DNA of 64,000 nt from positions 1 to 64,000 of the forward strand of contig NZ_CAJYOJ010000052.1 in assembly GCF_913776295.1 (NCBI RefSeq), in the 5' to 3' direction. Positions 19,456-27,918 of this stretch are shown here, one piece after another; position 1 is the stretch's first letter, and the number at the start of each line of letters is the position of its first letter. The stretch is from an uncultured Pedobacter sp. GTDB taxonomy: Bacteria; Bacteroidota; Bacteroidia; Sphingobacteriales; Sphingobacteriaceae. A program made the translations under genes and the position numbers. The notes beneath the pieces were generated by a model. That model did no database searches. It had not been told where the DNA came from and worked only from the letters and a program-made list of their open reading frames with translations.

Positions 19456-21867
19456 ATGAAAAAATTCCTTAAAGACCTTGCCGGCAGTTTCGTTCCTGCC
19501 TTTGAAAAAGGAATATTCGAAATCCGTTTCAGCTTTAAACGTTTAGCGGTAAGGATATTGGTTCACGATTTTGTTTCAGTGGCCTCCAGCATTGGTTTTG
19601 TTATTTTACCGGCATTTTTAATTGGGTTTATATTTCTGTTATTGCCACAAGGGAGAGATACACTTTTGCTGGTGGTAGAAAACTTATCTACTTTCAATTT
19701 TTGGCCAATCTTTTTTTTGTTATTGGGGATTGCTGCGTGGAGTATGGTATCAGAGCTTAGTGTACGCTATGCGATTTATATCTCCGATAATTCAGGCAAA
19801 AACCTGAGTGATGATCGGGTAGCCTGGCGGAAAACTGTTCAGAAATTACTTGCAGCCGCTTTTTTGTTGTGGCCATCATTTATTGTTTTGGTAAGCATGT
19901 TTTGGTGTATGCTCAGCGCCACTTATATGGAGAAACTACCAAGGTTTTTATGTTTTGGTATCTGCTTTATTTTGATTTACTGGTTAATGTCCTTTTTATC
20001 CAATTTGTACTTTCGCAAATCGGGTAAAGCAAGCGCCGGAGTGTATCTAAAAACAAAGTTGGGAGAACGGTCTTTGCCAGATCGTGAACAGCAGTACCTG
20101 CGTAAACTATATGGCATCTATCAGGATTTTATTTATACGTTACCAAAATCATCAAGTTTTCAGAAAGGTTATAAAGAAGCGTTGCAGCGTTTTACAGATT
20201 ATTTCACAAAATCAACTGAAGGTTTTGCCGAAGGGTTTCCTCAAAATCCAGACGTACTGATCGAAACACGCATGGTGCCTGCAGAATTTAACCTCATTGA
20301 CAGAGAGAAATTATTTAAAGGAAGAGGTGAACTCTATAAATGGACTTATCAGATTCCTGCATCATTTTATGAAGGCTTACATCGTCAGATTAAATTGTTT
20401 GCCGGTGTTTCATTTCTGTTATTCCTTTCGATATCGCTAATTCCTGGCTGGTGGCCGGTGTTTTCGTGGATAGGTGCCCCGGCTTTAATCTGTTTTGCTT
20501 TTGCATGTTATACCGGTATTTATACCGGGCTTCTTTATTTAGATAAATCCCTGCTCAGAAAATGGAAAATTTCCGTCCGCTTCCTGTTGTTCATGGTTTT
20601 GATAGTTTGCTCATTCTATAATCAAGATCATCCTGTGCGAATGGCAGATCATAAAACTAATAAACGCGAATCCGTTGTCGATCATTTCAACAGGTGGTTC
20701 ATGAGCTACAAAGCGAATATCGATAAGCAAAAAGGAGATCATCAGCAAAAATATCCTGTTGTTTTTATTTGTGCCGAAGGCGGTGCGCTACGCACCGGGG
20801 CATATACCAGCTTATTCTTGTCTAGTTTAAGTGCAAAATTGGAAAAGGAAAAAAATGTTGATTTTAAAAAGTCAATTTTTGCAATGTCGGGTGTATCAGG
20901 TGGTGCTGTTGGTTTAGGTTTGTATAATGCTTTAACTTTCGAAAACAAGGTTCAGATTCCCTCTGGCGTATCAGCAGAATTAGCTAAAAAATTTTTTCAG
21001 CATGATACATTATCGCCTATAATAGGGAAGATGCTTTTTGGCGATTTTCTGAATTTATTTTTACCCGTACACATCAGCTTATTTGACCGTTCTATTGCCC
21101 TCGAAAAATCCTGGGAGCAAGCCTATCAATCTCTGATCGATAAAAATAAAGATAATATATTTTCCCGAAGTTTTGCATCCGGAAAAATAAAACCGAACCA
21201 GCCATTGTTCGTCATTAACACTGCAGAGGTTGAAACCGGGTTACAGTGTTGGGTGAGCAACCTAATGCCTGATAGCCTGGCTTTTAAAAATCAACGTGAT
21301 TTATTAGCAGAAAAGGTTAATGATTTAAATTACAGCACAGCCATAAATTTTAGTACCCGTTTTCCTTTGTTTTCTCCGGCAGCAAAGGTGGGCGGGTTAA
21401 ATGGAAATCCACGTTTGCATTATCTTGATGGAGGTTATGTGGAGAATACAGGCAGTGCATCCATGTTGGAGGTGCTTCAACTATTAAAAAGTAAATCAAC
21501 CTACTTTAATCAGATTACACCAATAGTGATCACCTTGCTGTTTAGCGAAGAAGATAAAACTACTCCCAATATCAGATTTGGTAATGAGTTTGTAGAAATA
21601 TTGAATGCATTAACCCATACCAGATCTGGAAATAGTAAGATTAGCAGGTTCCGCATCAAGCAGTTTTTAAACGAAGGCAGTATAGGTTTTGCTATCGATG
21701 AACCCTTAACCGCTGAAGAAAAAAACGTTCCCATGAATTGGGTTTTATCCGCACAGAGTATGAACAATATTACACGCGATATAGAAGACAAATTGAATAA
21801 TACTTCAGAGACGGGTATAATGTCTAAACTTTTAAAGAACAATTTAAATTTTTACAAAGTAAAGTAG
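19456..21867 (+). CDS. Membrane-anchored patatin-like phospholipase, 803 aa
   Basis: The N-terminal half carries about seven hydrophobic segments (roughly residues 40-65, 80-98, 133-155, 163-183, 313-330, 335-360 and 370-385). The C-terminal half, from about 435, is a patatin domain. It has the oxyanion-hole loop GGALRTG (442-448), nucleophile Ser481 in GVSGG (GxSxG) and catalytic Asp658 in DGG, so the Ser-Asp dyad is intact. Patatins hydrolyse acyl chains of phospholipids; tethering to the inner membrane would place the catalytic domain at its substrate. It follows the three giant genes on the same strand (125 bp after the fibre gene), but co-function is inferred only from position. It could also be a housekeeping lipid-remodelling enzyme. 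Confidence 0.85.
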   Translation: MKKFLKDLAGSFVPAFEKGIFEIRFSFKRLAVRILVHDFVSVASSIGFVILPAFLIGFIFLLLPQGRDTLLLVVENLSTFNFWPIFFLLLGIAAWSMVSELSVRYAIYISDNSGKNLSDDRVAWRKTVQKLLAAAFLLWPSFIVLVSMFWCMLSATYMEKLPRFLCFGICFILIYWLMSFLSNLYFRKSGKASAGVYLKTKLGERSLPDREQQYLRKLYGIYQDFIYTLPKSSSFQKGYKEALQRFTDYFTKSTEGFAEGFPQNPDVLIETRMVPAEFNLIDREKLFKGRGELYKWTYQIPASFYEGLHRQIKLFAGVSFLLFLSISLIPGWWPVFSWIGAPALICFAFACYTGIYTGLLYLDKSLLRKWKISVRFLLFMVLIVCSFYNQDHPVRMADHKTNKRESVVDHFNRWFMSYKANIDKQKGDHQQKYPVVFICAEGGALRTGAYTSLFLSSLSAKLEKEKNVDFKKSIFAMSGVSGGAVGLGLYNALTFENKVQIPSGVSAELAKKFFQHDTLSPIIGKMLFGDFLNLFLPVHISLFDRSIALEKSWEQAYQSLIDKNKDNIFSRSFASGKIKPNQPLFVINTAEVETGLQCWVSNLMPDSLAFKNQRDLLAEKVNDLNYSTAINFSTRFPLFSPAAKVGGLNGNPRLHYLDGGYVENTGSASMLEVLQLLKSKSTYFNQITPIVITLLFSEEDKTTPNIRFGNEFVEILNALTHTRSGNSKISRFRIKQFLNEGSIGFAIDEPLTAEEKNVPMNWVLSAQSMNNITRDIEDKLNNTSETGIMSKLLKNNLNFYKVK

Positions 21868-21884
21868 TTGAATAGTTGTTGTTC

Positions 21885-21892
21885 TATTTTTG
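21885..21892 (+). promoter_or_regulatory. Candidate Bacteroidota -7 element for the SelW-like gene
   Basis: TATTTTTG matches the TAnnTTTG -7 consensus of the Bacteroidota primary sigma factor and sits 17 bp before ATG 21910. No good TTTG -33 box lies at the expected distance (only TTG at 21868), so this is a partial match. Confidence 0.3.
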
Positions 21893-21909
21893 TACCCTTG
21901 TAAAAAAAA

Positions 21910-22191
21910 ATGGAAAAACCGCTTGTTGATATAACTTATTGTCCTAAATGTGGCTGGATGTTACGTTCAGCCTACATGGCCCAGGAAATTTTGACCACTT
22001 TCGTAGATGAAGTTAAAGGAGTTACTTTAATTCCAAGTGAAACAGGTGGCGTGTTTACGGTTCATGTTGGCGCAAAGCTGATTTTTGATCGAAAATTAAT
22101 GCAACGTTTTCCTGAAATTAAAGAGCTAAAACAGCTTATACGTGATGAAGTCAATCCCTCGAAACATCTTGGTCACTCTGATGTAAAGTAA
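21910..22191 (+). CDS. SelT/SelW/SelH (Rdx) family thioredoxin-like protein
   Basis: This 93-aa protein begins MEKPLVDITYCPKCGWMLRS. The CPKC motif (Cys11-Cys14) directly after the first beta-strand, followed by a helix, and the later GGVFTV strand and DRK segment are the hallmarks of Rdx proteins, a thioredoxin-fold family related to selenoprotein W. In selenoproteins one Cys is Sec; here both positions are ordinary Cys codons (TGT), so no recoding is needed. The family is thought to act in redox reactions on unknown partners. It stands alone between the patatin and the PUL sensor. The 206-bp gap that follows (22192-22397) holds only weak AT-rich inverted repeats. Confidence 0.85.
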   Translation: MEKPLVDITYCPKCGWMLRSAYMAQEILTTFVDEVKGVTLIPSETGGVFTVHVGAKLIFDRKLMQRFPEIKELKQLIRDEVNPSKHLGHSDVK

Positions 22192-22397
22192 TTTATAGGA
22201 TTTTTGCTTTCGAAAATTGCCTATGATGAATTGATCATCAAAATAAAAATACCAGATATGCCTGAAAAATACTGTTTTGATGTAGTATAAACCTTTCGAT
22301 TTTGGCTATTTAATTCTAGGGTATGGCTGCTTATGGAGTGTGAAGAAAATATGTATATTCGTTCCATACCAAATAATACCTCAGTACTTTTTTCTCT

Positions 22398-25300
22398 ATG
22401 TTCCTTTTACCAAAAAAAAACGCCTGCTTCCTACTTATTTTATGGATGTATGCAGGTATTTGTTTTGCACAGCCATCAACTGTTCCCATTACTTATCTGG
22501 GGGTAGAAAATGGTCTGTCTAACAATGTGGTAAATTCTTTGTACCTAGATCATTACGGTTTTATGTGGATGGGTACTTATGACGGATTAAACCGGTATGA
22601 TGGCTATCAATTTAAAGTTTTTAGAAATGGATGGGGGGATGAACATTCATTGGTCAATAACCATATTACCGTACTTAACGGAGATGGGAAAAACCGGGTT
22701 TGGGTGGGTACCCAAAAGGGAGTCTCCTATTATGATTATGCCGATTCTAAATTCCATCCCCTGGTTTATCTGGATAAGGGTAAGAAAAATGAAGTAAGTT
22801 ATGGAATTAATTCCATCGCCATAAGTGAGGCTTCAGTGGTGTATATCGCTACTGAGGAAAAAGGCCTTTTCATGCTCAAAAAGAATAATGGTATAGCACA
22901 ACGGATCCCGTTTGGTAGAAACTACGATTTTACGGTTAAAGCCCTGTATACCGATAAAGATCAAACCCTTTGGCTTTTTATAAAAGACGTTGGTCTGTGT
23001 AGGTACGATCATGATAAAAATATACTCCGATTAGTAACCAATGCCGTACGTTCGGTAACTTGTATAACAAAAGGCACTGACCAGATGCTGTGGGTTGGTA
23101 CAGAACGTGGCCTCTTTCAGTTAGATAAAGCTAAAGGAAATCTGACTAAGTTTAATCAGCATTTAGGTGATGAAAACATCATGAGTTTGTTGTTAGATGT
23201 GAAACAAAAACTTTGGATTTCGACTGATGGCGGAGGGATTACCATTTACGATACAAAAAATCATCAAATGGATTACCTGTCAGCAGGAAAAGAAAAAGGC
23301 TTACTGAGCAGTAATTCCGTTGCCCAGGTATACGAAGATGGCGAATCAAGAAAGTGGATTGCAACTCTACGAGGAGGAATTAATGTAATCGATCCTGAAA
23401 ATGAGCAGTTTACAACCATCAAAAATGATCCGTTAAACAGAAATTCGTTAATCAACAACTTTGTGCTCTCCTTTAGTGAAGATGAGCACAAAAACATATG
23501 GATCGGTACTGATGGAGGTGGTTTAAGCGTTTGGAACCGAAGGCAGAATAAATTTCTCAACTATACGAAAACCAGTGATCCGAATTCTTTAACCAGCAAC
23601 TTTGTGACCAGTATTTTAAACGATACAGACCACAATGTTTGGGTAGCCAGTTTTAGCGGAGGAATAGACCGGTTTAATAAAACAACTGGCAAATTTGTTC
23701 ACTATAATTGTTATAATACGTATACAGGTGTTGATGATATTAACATTTGGAAGCTCTATCAAGATAAACAACAACATATTTGGGCAGGCACCACAAAAGG
23801 TGGTGCACTGTATCGTTATAATAAAAGCATTGATAAATTCGAACTTTTCGACCATAAATTAAAGGATATCCATACCTTGTTCCAGGATTCGAAAGGTAGG
23901 TTTTGGGCTGGAAATTATACAGATCTGATCGAAATCGATCCTATTGATAAAAAACACCGTTACACAAAGATCAAATATGCCATCAGGGCCATTCAAGAGG
24001 GCTTTAACCATCAGCTATGGATTGGTACAGAAGGAGGAGGATTGTTGCTTTTCGACCCCGAAACCAAAAAGATAAAGCGATATATCCAGCGTGATGGATT
24101 GCCTGGTAATTCGGTACTCAATATCCTTCAGGATAATCAAGGCAATTTATGGTGCAGTACCTACAATGGTCTATCCAAGTATGATGTTAAGCATAATAAT
24201 TTTAAGAATTATTATGCTACTGATGGTTTACAGAGTAATCAGTTTAATTATAATGCAGCATTAAAGCTCACCAACGGAGATTTATTATTTGGCGGGATTG
24301 GTGGCTTCAACCTGTTTTCTCCGGATAGCATAAAGAAAAAAAGAAGGATACCTAAAATAGTGCTGACAGATTTTAGGATCAATAACATCTCCCTCGATCA
24401 GGATTCGGCTTACAATGATATTTCCATCGTTAATTTAGCCAGTATAGAAATTCCATTTAGTGCTGCTGTGATTTCTGTAGACTATGCAGCCATCGAATTC
24501 TCTTTTCAGGACCAGATTTCGTATGCCTATTATCTGGAGGGGTGGGATAGAGACTGGAATTATGTAAACAAACTGAGTACCGCTTATTATTCCAGATTAA
24601 ACGAGGGAGAATATAAACTACATATTAAGAGCACCGATACAGACGGTGCTTGGACCAATAATGAGAAAATACTGATAATCAAAATTTTACCACCCTGGTA
24701 CCGTACCTGGTGGGCCTATACGATTTACTTCATTATCGGATCTTTCCTGTTTTATCTTTTTCAAACCTACCGCAATCGGCAGAGAAGATTAAAACATGAA
24801 GTAGAGCTTACCAATTTTAAAATGGAGCGCGAAAAAGATTTGAATGAGAAAAAGCTGAATTTCTTTACCAATATCTCACATGAGCTAAGAACACCTTTAA
24901 CCTTAATTGTTAACCCGATTAAAGATATCATCAAACAAAAAGAACCCGGGCAGGAAAGGAATGATTTAAGTGTAGTTTACCGCAATTCGAGGCGTTTGTT
25001 GAGCCTGGTAGACCAGTTGTTGCTTTTTAGAAAGACGGAAAGTGAAAATGATACTTTAAAAATTGTAAAGATCAACCTGTACAAGTTTACGAAAGAGATT
25101 TTCCTGTGCTTTAACTATCTGGCTAAGCAGAACCATATCGAATATAGTTTTGAATGCGAAGAAGAGGAACTGGATATTTATGGAGATAAAGACAAACTCG
25201 AAATCGTTTTTTTTAACCTACTCTCTAATGCACTTAAATTTACCCCAAAGGGTGGTTTTGTGAAGTTTAGTGTTAAAACCGTGGGGATGCGGGTACACGT

Positions 25301-26441
25301 AGAAGTAAGCGATAGTGGTCCGGGTATACCGAAGCACGTGGGAGAAAAGTTGTTCGACAAATTTTATAAGGTTATGTCGAACGAATCATTGAAAATGGGT
25401 TTTGGTATCGGCCTTTACTTAGCCAAAAACTTTGTAGAACTGCACAAAGGTAAAATTTCGTTCCGATCGAACCAGGGTTTGGGTACTATCTTTTTGATCG
25501 ATATTCCGTTTGGTGAACCCAATTTACAGCATAATGGTATTTTGCAAAACGAATTAACTTATGTGAACGAACTGATTGCACAAGAGGAAGAATCAGAAAT
25601 CAATGATGGCGAGAATGTAGGTAATCTGGAATTACTGATTTCTGATCTTCATTCTATTCTGGTTGTTGACGATAATCCCGAAATTATAGATTACATTAAG
25701 CAGATTTTTCAGGAAAATTTCAAAGTTTATAAGGCTGAAAATGGTACCGAGGGATTAAAAATTTGTAAAGAGTACCTGCCGGATATTGTGATATCTGATG
25801 TAAATATGGATGGCCTTAATGGTATAGAACTCTGTAAGGCGATAAAAGAAGACTCCGCCTTAAGCCATATTCCCGTAATTCTGCTCACCGGTGATCCTAG
25901 CCCTGAAATAAAACTTAAAGGAATTGAAGTGGGGGCCTACGATTTTATCGGTAAACCGTTCGATAAAGAACTTTTTACAGCTAAAATCAAAAGCATCATT
26001 AAAAACAGGACCAATCTCCAGTCGTATTTCTACAATGAAATCACATTAAAGAGTGATGCTCATAAAGTATCACAGGAAGATAAAGGCTTTCTTCAAAAGT
26101 GTATTATGATTATTGAAGAAAATTTAATGGAAGATAGCTTTAATGTGAAAACCCTGGCATCTGATCTCGGAATGAGCCATTCCAATCTTTATAAAAAGAT
26201 CAAAGCCACTTCAGGGCAGTCGATAAATGGCTTTATCAGGTTTATCAGATTAAGAAAGGCAGCCGAATTGTTAATTAATACCAATTTAAATATCAATGAA
26301 GCTGCGTTTAGAGTTGGCATAAATGACAGCAAATATTTTAGAGAGCAGTTTCAAAAGCTGTTTAAATTAACGCCTTCTGAGTTTATTAAGAAACATCGGA
26401 AAAGTTTTCATAAATATTATAATATTAATGGAACAACATAA
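22398..26441 (+). CDS. Hybrid two-component system regulator (HTCS) of the PUL
   Basis: This 1347-aa one-protein signalling system has a signal peptide (about 1-25, ending CFAQ) and a periplasmic two-propeller sensor of Reg_prop repeats (recurring W-[IV]-G-T motifs such as LWVGTERGLFQLD) to about 660. A Y_Y_Y domain leads into one membrane segment (about 770-790). The histidine kinase has phospho-acceptor His828 in SHELRTPL, the N-box NLLSNALKFTP and G-boxes DSGPGIP and GFGIGLYLAKN. The receiver carries Asp1134 in ISDVNMDG, and an AraC-type HTH occupies about 1240-1347. HTCS proteins bind oligosaccharides released from the target glycan and switch on the adjacent PUL. All key phosphorelay residues are present. 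It lies directly upstream of the enzyme genes it should control. Confidence 0.95.
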   Translation: MFLLPKKNACFLLILWMYAGICFAQPSTVPITYLGVENGLSNNVVNSLYLDHYGFMWMGTYDGLNRYDGYQFKVFRNGWGDEHSLVNNHITVLNGDGKNRVWVGTQKGVSYYDYADSKFHPLVYLDKGKKNEVSYGINSIAISEASVVYIATEEKGLFMLKKNNGIAQRIPFGRNYDFTVKALYTDKDQTLWLFIKDVGLCRYDHDKNILRLVTNAVRSVTCITKGTDQMLWVGTERGLFQLDKAKGNLTKFNQHLGDENIMSLLLDVKQKLWISTDGGGITIYDTKNHQMDYLSAGKEKGLLSSNSVAQVYEDGESRKWIATLRGGINVIDPENEQFTTIKNDPLNRNSLINNFVLSFSEDEHKNIWIGTDGGGLSVWNRRQNKFLNYTKTSDPNSLTSNFVTSILNDTDHNVWVASFSGGIDRFNKTTGKFVHYNCYNTYTGVDDINIWKLYQDKQQHIWAGTTKGGALYRYNKSIDKFELFDHKLKDIHTLFQDSKGRFWAGNYTDLIEIDPIDKKHRYTKIKYAIRAIQEGFNHQLWIGTEGGGLLLFDPETKKIKRYIQRDGLPGNSVLNILQDNQGNLWCSTYNGLSKYDVKHNNFKNYYATDGLQSNQFNYNAALKLTNGDLLFGGIGGFNLFSPDSIKKKRRIPKIVLTDFRINNISLDQDSAYNDISIVNLASIEIPFSAAVISVDYAAIEFSFQDQISYAYYLEGWDRDWNYVNKLSTAYYSRLNEGEYKLHIKSTDTDGAWTNNEKILIIKILPPWYRTWWAYTIYFIIGSFLFYLFQTYRNRQRRLKHEVELTNFKMEREKDLNEKKLNFFTNISHELRTPLTLIVNPIKDIIKQKEPGQERNDLSVVYRNSRRLLSLVDQLLLFRKTESENDTLKIVKINLYKFTKEIFLCFNYLAKQNHIEYSFECEEEELDIYGDKDKLEIVFFNLLSNALKFTPKGGFVKFSVKTVGMRVHVEVSDSGPGIPKHVGEKLFDKFYKVMSNESLKMGFGIGLYLAKNFVELHKGKISFRSNQGLGTIFLIDIPFGEPNLQHNGILQNELTYVNELIAQEEESEINDGENVGNLELLISDLHSILVVDDNPEIIDYIKQIFQENFKVYKAENGTEGLKICKEYLPDIVISDVNMDGLNGIELCKAIKEDSALSHIPVILLTGDPSPEIKLKGIEVGAYDFIGKPFDKELFTAKIKSIIKNRTNLQSYFYNEITLKSDAHKVSQEDKGFLQKCIMIIEENLMEDSFNVKTLASDLGMSHSNLYKKIKATSGQSINGFIRFIRLRKAAELLINTNLNINEAAFRVGINDSKYFREQFQKLFKLTPSEFIKKHRKSFHKYYNINGTT

Positions 26442-26484
26442 ATGTTACGCTTTTTTCTGCCATAAACTCTATTTAGCCTAAAAC

Positions 26485-26513
26485 GCCCCCTGCAAAGTGT
26501 GATTTAGCCCCCT
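26485..26513 (+). promoter_or_regulatory. Candidate HTCS operator upstream of the enzyme operon
   Basis: GCCCCCT occurs at 26485-26491 and again at 26507-26513, a direct repeat offset by 22 bp (two helical turns), each followed within a few bases by AAAG. The second lies in ATTTAGCCCCCTAT. The same ATTTAGCCCC(C)TAT word and a CCCCT pair offset by 21 bp lie upstream of the first susC (35669-35700). Direct repeats two turns apart are the usual target of AraC-type DNA-binding domains. The site is about 70 bp before ATG 26583. Confidence 0.5.
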
Positions 26514-26582
26514 ATGTAAAGCTTAAAAATTTCGGTACTTCGGCTTTATCAAATGTTAAGAAACCGAGCATTGTAACCAATA

Positions 26583-27908
26583 ATGTGTCAATACCGAATT
26601 AAAAGTATGTTCCTAATCTACGCCTTCATCAGCATGGGTTTGATGGGGGCTGCGCAAGAAACACAGTTGAGTACTGTTGCCAGTAACGGCTGGGCGAACA
26701 ATTCGGTAAATACCGTTATTTTTCGTAAAAATGCTTTAATCAGCTTTAAAGATAGCCAGTATGCTGCTTATTACGACAATGAACAGAATGTAGTGTTGGC
26801 TAAACGCAAAATTGGCTCCACTCATTGGATAGCAGTTACTACACCTTACAAAGGCGACGCCACCGATGCTCATAAATCCATTAGCATTATGGTTGATGGT
26901 GATGGTTTCCTACACCTGGCCTGGGGGCAGCATAACAATAACTTAAACTACGCCAAATCCACTTCAGCAGGTTCGTTAACTGTTGGGAACAGGGAAAACA
27001 TGTTAGCTGTGAAGGAAAACAAAGTCAGTTATCCTGAGTTTTACAAATTAGCCAATGGCGATCTGTTGTTTCTTTACCGTGACGGGGGTTCGGGAAACGG
27101 AAATCTAATGATCAATCATTATAGCCTGAAGACCAAAAAATGGACACGTGTACAGGATGGGATGATAGATGGGGAAGGGCAGCGAAATGCCTATTGGCAG
27201 GTTGCGGTAGATCTGGCTGGAACCATCCATTTATCCTGGGTATGGCGCGAAAGTCCTGATGTGGCCAGTAATCATGATCTATGTTATGCAAAATCAACCG
27301 ACGGCGGCATCACCTGGTTAAAATCTACCGGCGAAAAATATATGCTTCCTATTACGGCAAAAAATGCAGAGTATACCGTGAAAATTCCGCAAAAAAGTGA
27401 GTTGATTAATCAAACATCGATGTTTGCCGATGCAGAAGGAAAGGTATTTATTGCAGGTTACTGGCGCGGAACGAACCAAACCGGCCCCCAATATCACCTT
27501 GTTTATAAAACAGACACCAGCTGGAAAGTAAGCAACCTGAATTTCAGAAAAACAACGTTTAGCCTAAGTGGCACCGGTACCAAGCGGATTCCGATTTCGA
27601 GACCGCAGATTATCGTTTGGCCAAATGGGAAACACTATGCCGCAGGTTTATTATTTAGAGATGCTGAGCGCCAAAACAAGGCATCTATCGCTTTAAACAG
27701 TAATCTGGGATCGGAAAACTGGACTATTAAGGATCTTACCCAAACGAGCATGGGCGATTGGGAACCTACTTATGACACCGAACTTTGGAAAACTAATAAG
27801 ATATTGAGCTTATTTCTGCAAAATGTTACCCAAATAGATGGCGAAGGAAAAGCAGATCGTATGCCAACCCCTGTGCAGGTATTAGATTGGAAACCTAAAA
27901 ATAAATAA
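26583..27908 (+). CDS. BNR_4-type seven-bladed beta-propeller enzyme (GH145/PL24-like)
   Basis: A 441-aa protein with a signal peptide (MCQYRIKSMFLIYAFISMGL, cleavage near GAAQ; an alternative start is Met9). The body shows propeller strands with the BNR_4 signature DAHKSISIMVDGDGFLHLAW, a repeated blade motif (GTIHLSWVWRES) and Asp-box-like DGGITW. BNR_4 proteins include ulvan lyases (PL24/PL25) and GH145, which acts on the rhamnose-alpha-1,4-glucuronate cap of arabinogalactan proteins. With a GH105 and a DUF2264/GH154 gene following, a role at rhamnosyl-glucuronate ends is attractive, but hydrolase versus lyase cannot be told from sequence reading. First gene of a tightly packed enzyme operon (10 bp to the next). 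Confidence 0.7.
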   Translation: MCQYRIKSMFLIYAFISMGLMGAAQETQLSTVASNGWANNSVNTVIFRKNALISFKDSQYAAYYDNEQNVVLAKRKIGSTHWIAVTTPYKGDATDAHKSISIMVDGDGFLHLAWGQHNNNLNYAKSTSAGSLTVGNRENMLAVKENKVSYPEFYKLANGDLLFLYRDGGSGNGNLMINHYSLKTKKWTRVQDGMIDGEGQRNAYWQVAVDLAGTIHLSWVWRESPDVASNHDLCYAKSTDGGITWLKSTGEKYMLPITAKNAEYTVKIPQKSELINQTSMFADAEGKVFIAGYWRGTNQTGPQYHLVYKTDTSWKVSNLNFRKTTFSLSGTGTKRIPISRPQIIVWPNGKHYAAGLLFRDAERQNKASIALNSNLGSENWTIKDLTQTSMGDWEPTYDTELWKTNKILSLFLQNVTQIDGEGKADRMPTPVQVLDWKPKNK

Positions 27909-27918
27909 CGATTAAGAA

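Noticed and set aside
21910-22191. Selenoprotein with recoded UGA
   Set aside because: Both motif positions are TGT cysteine codons and there is no in-frame TGA.
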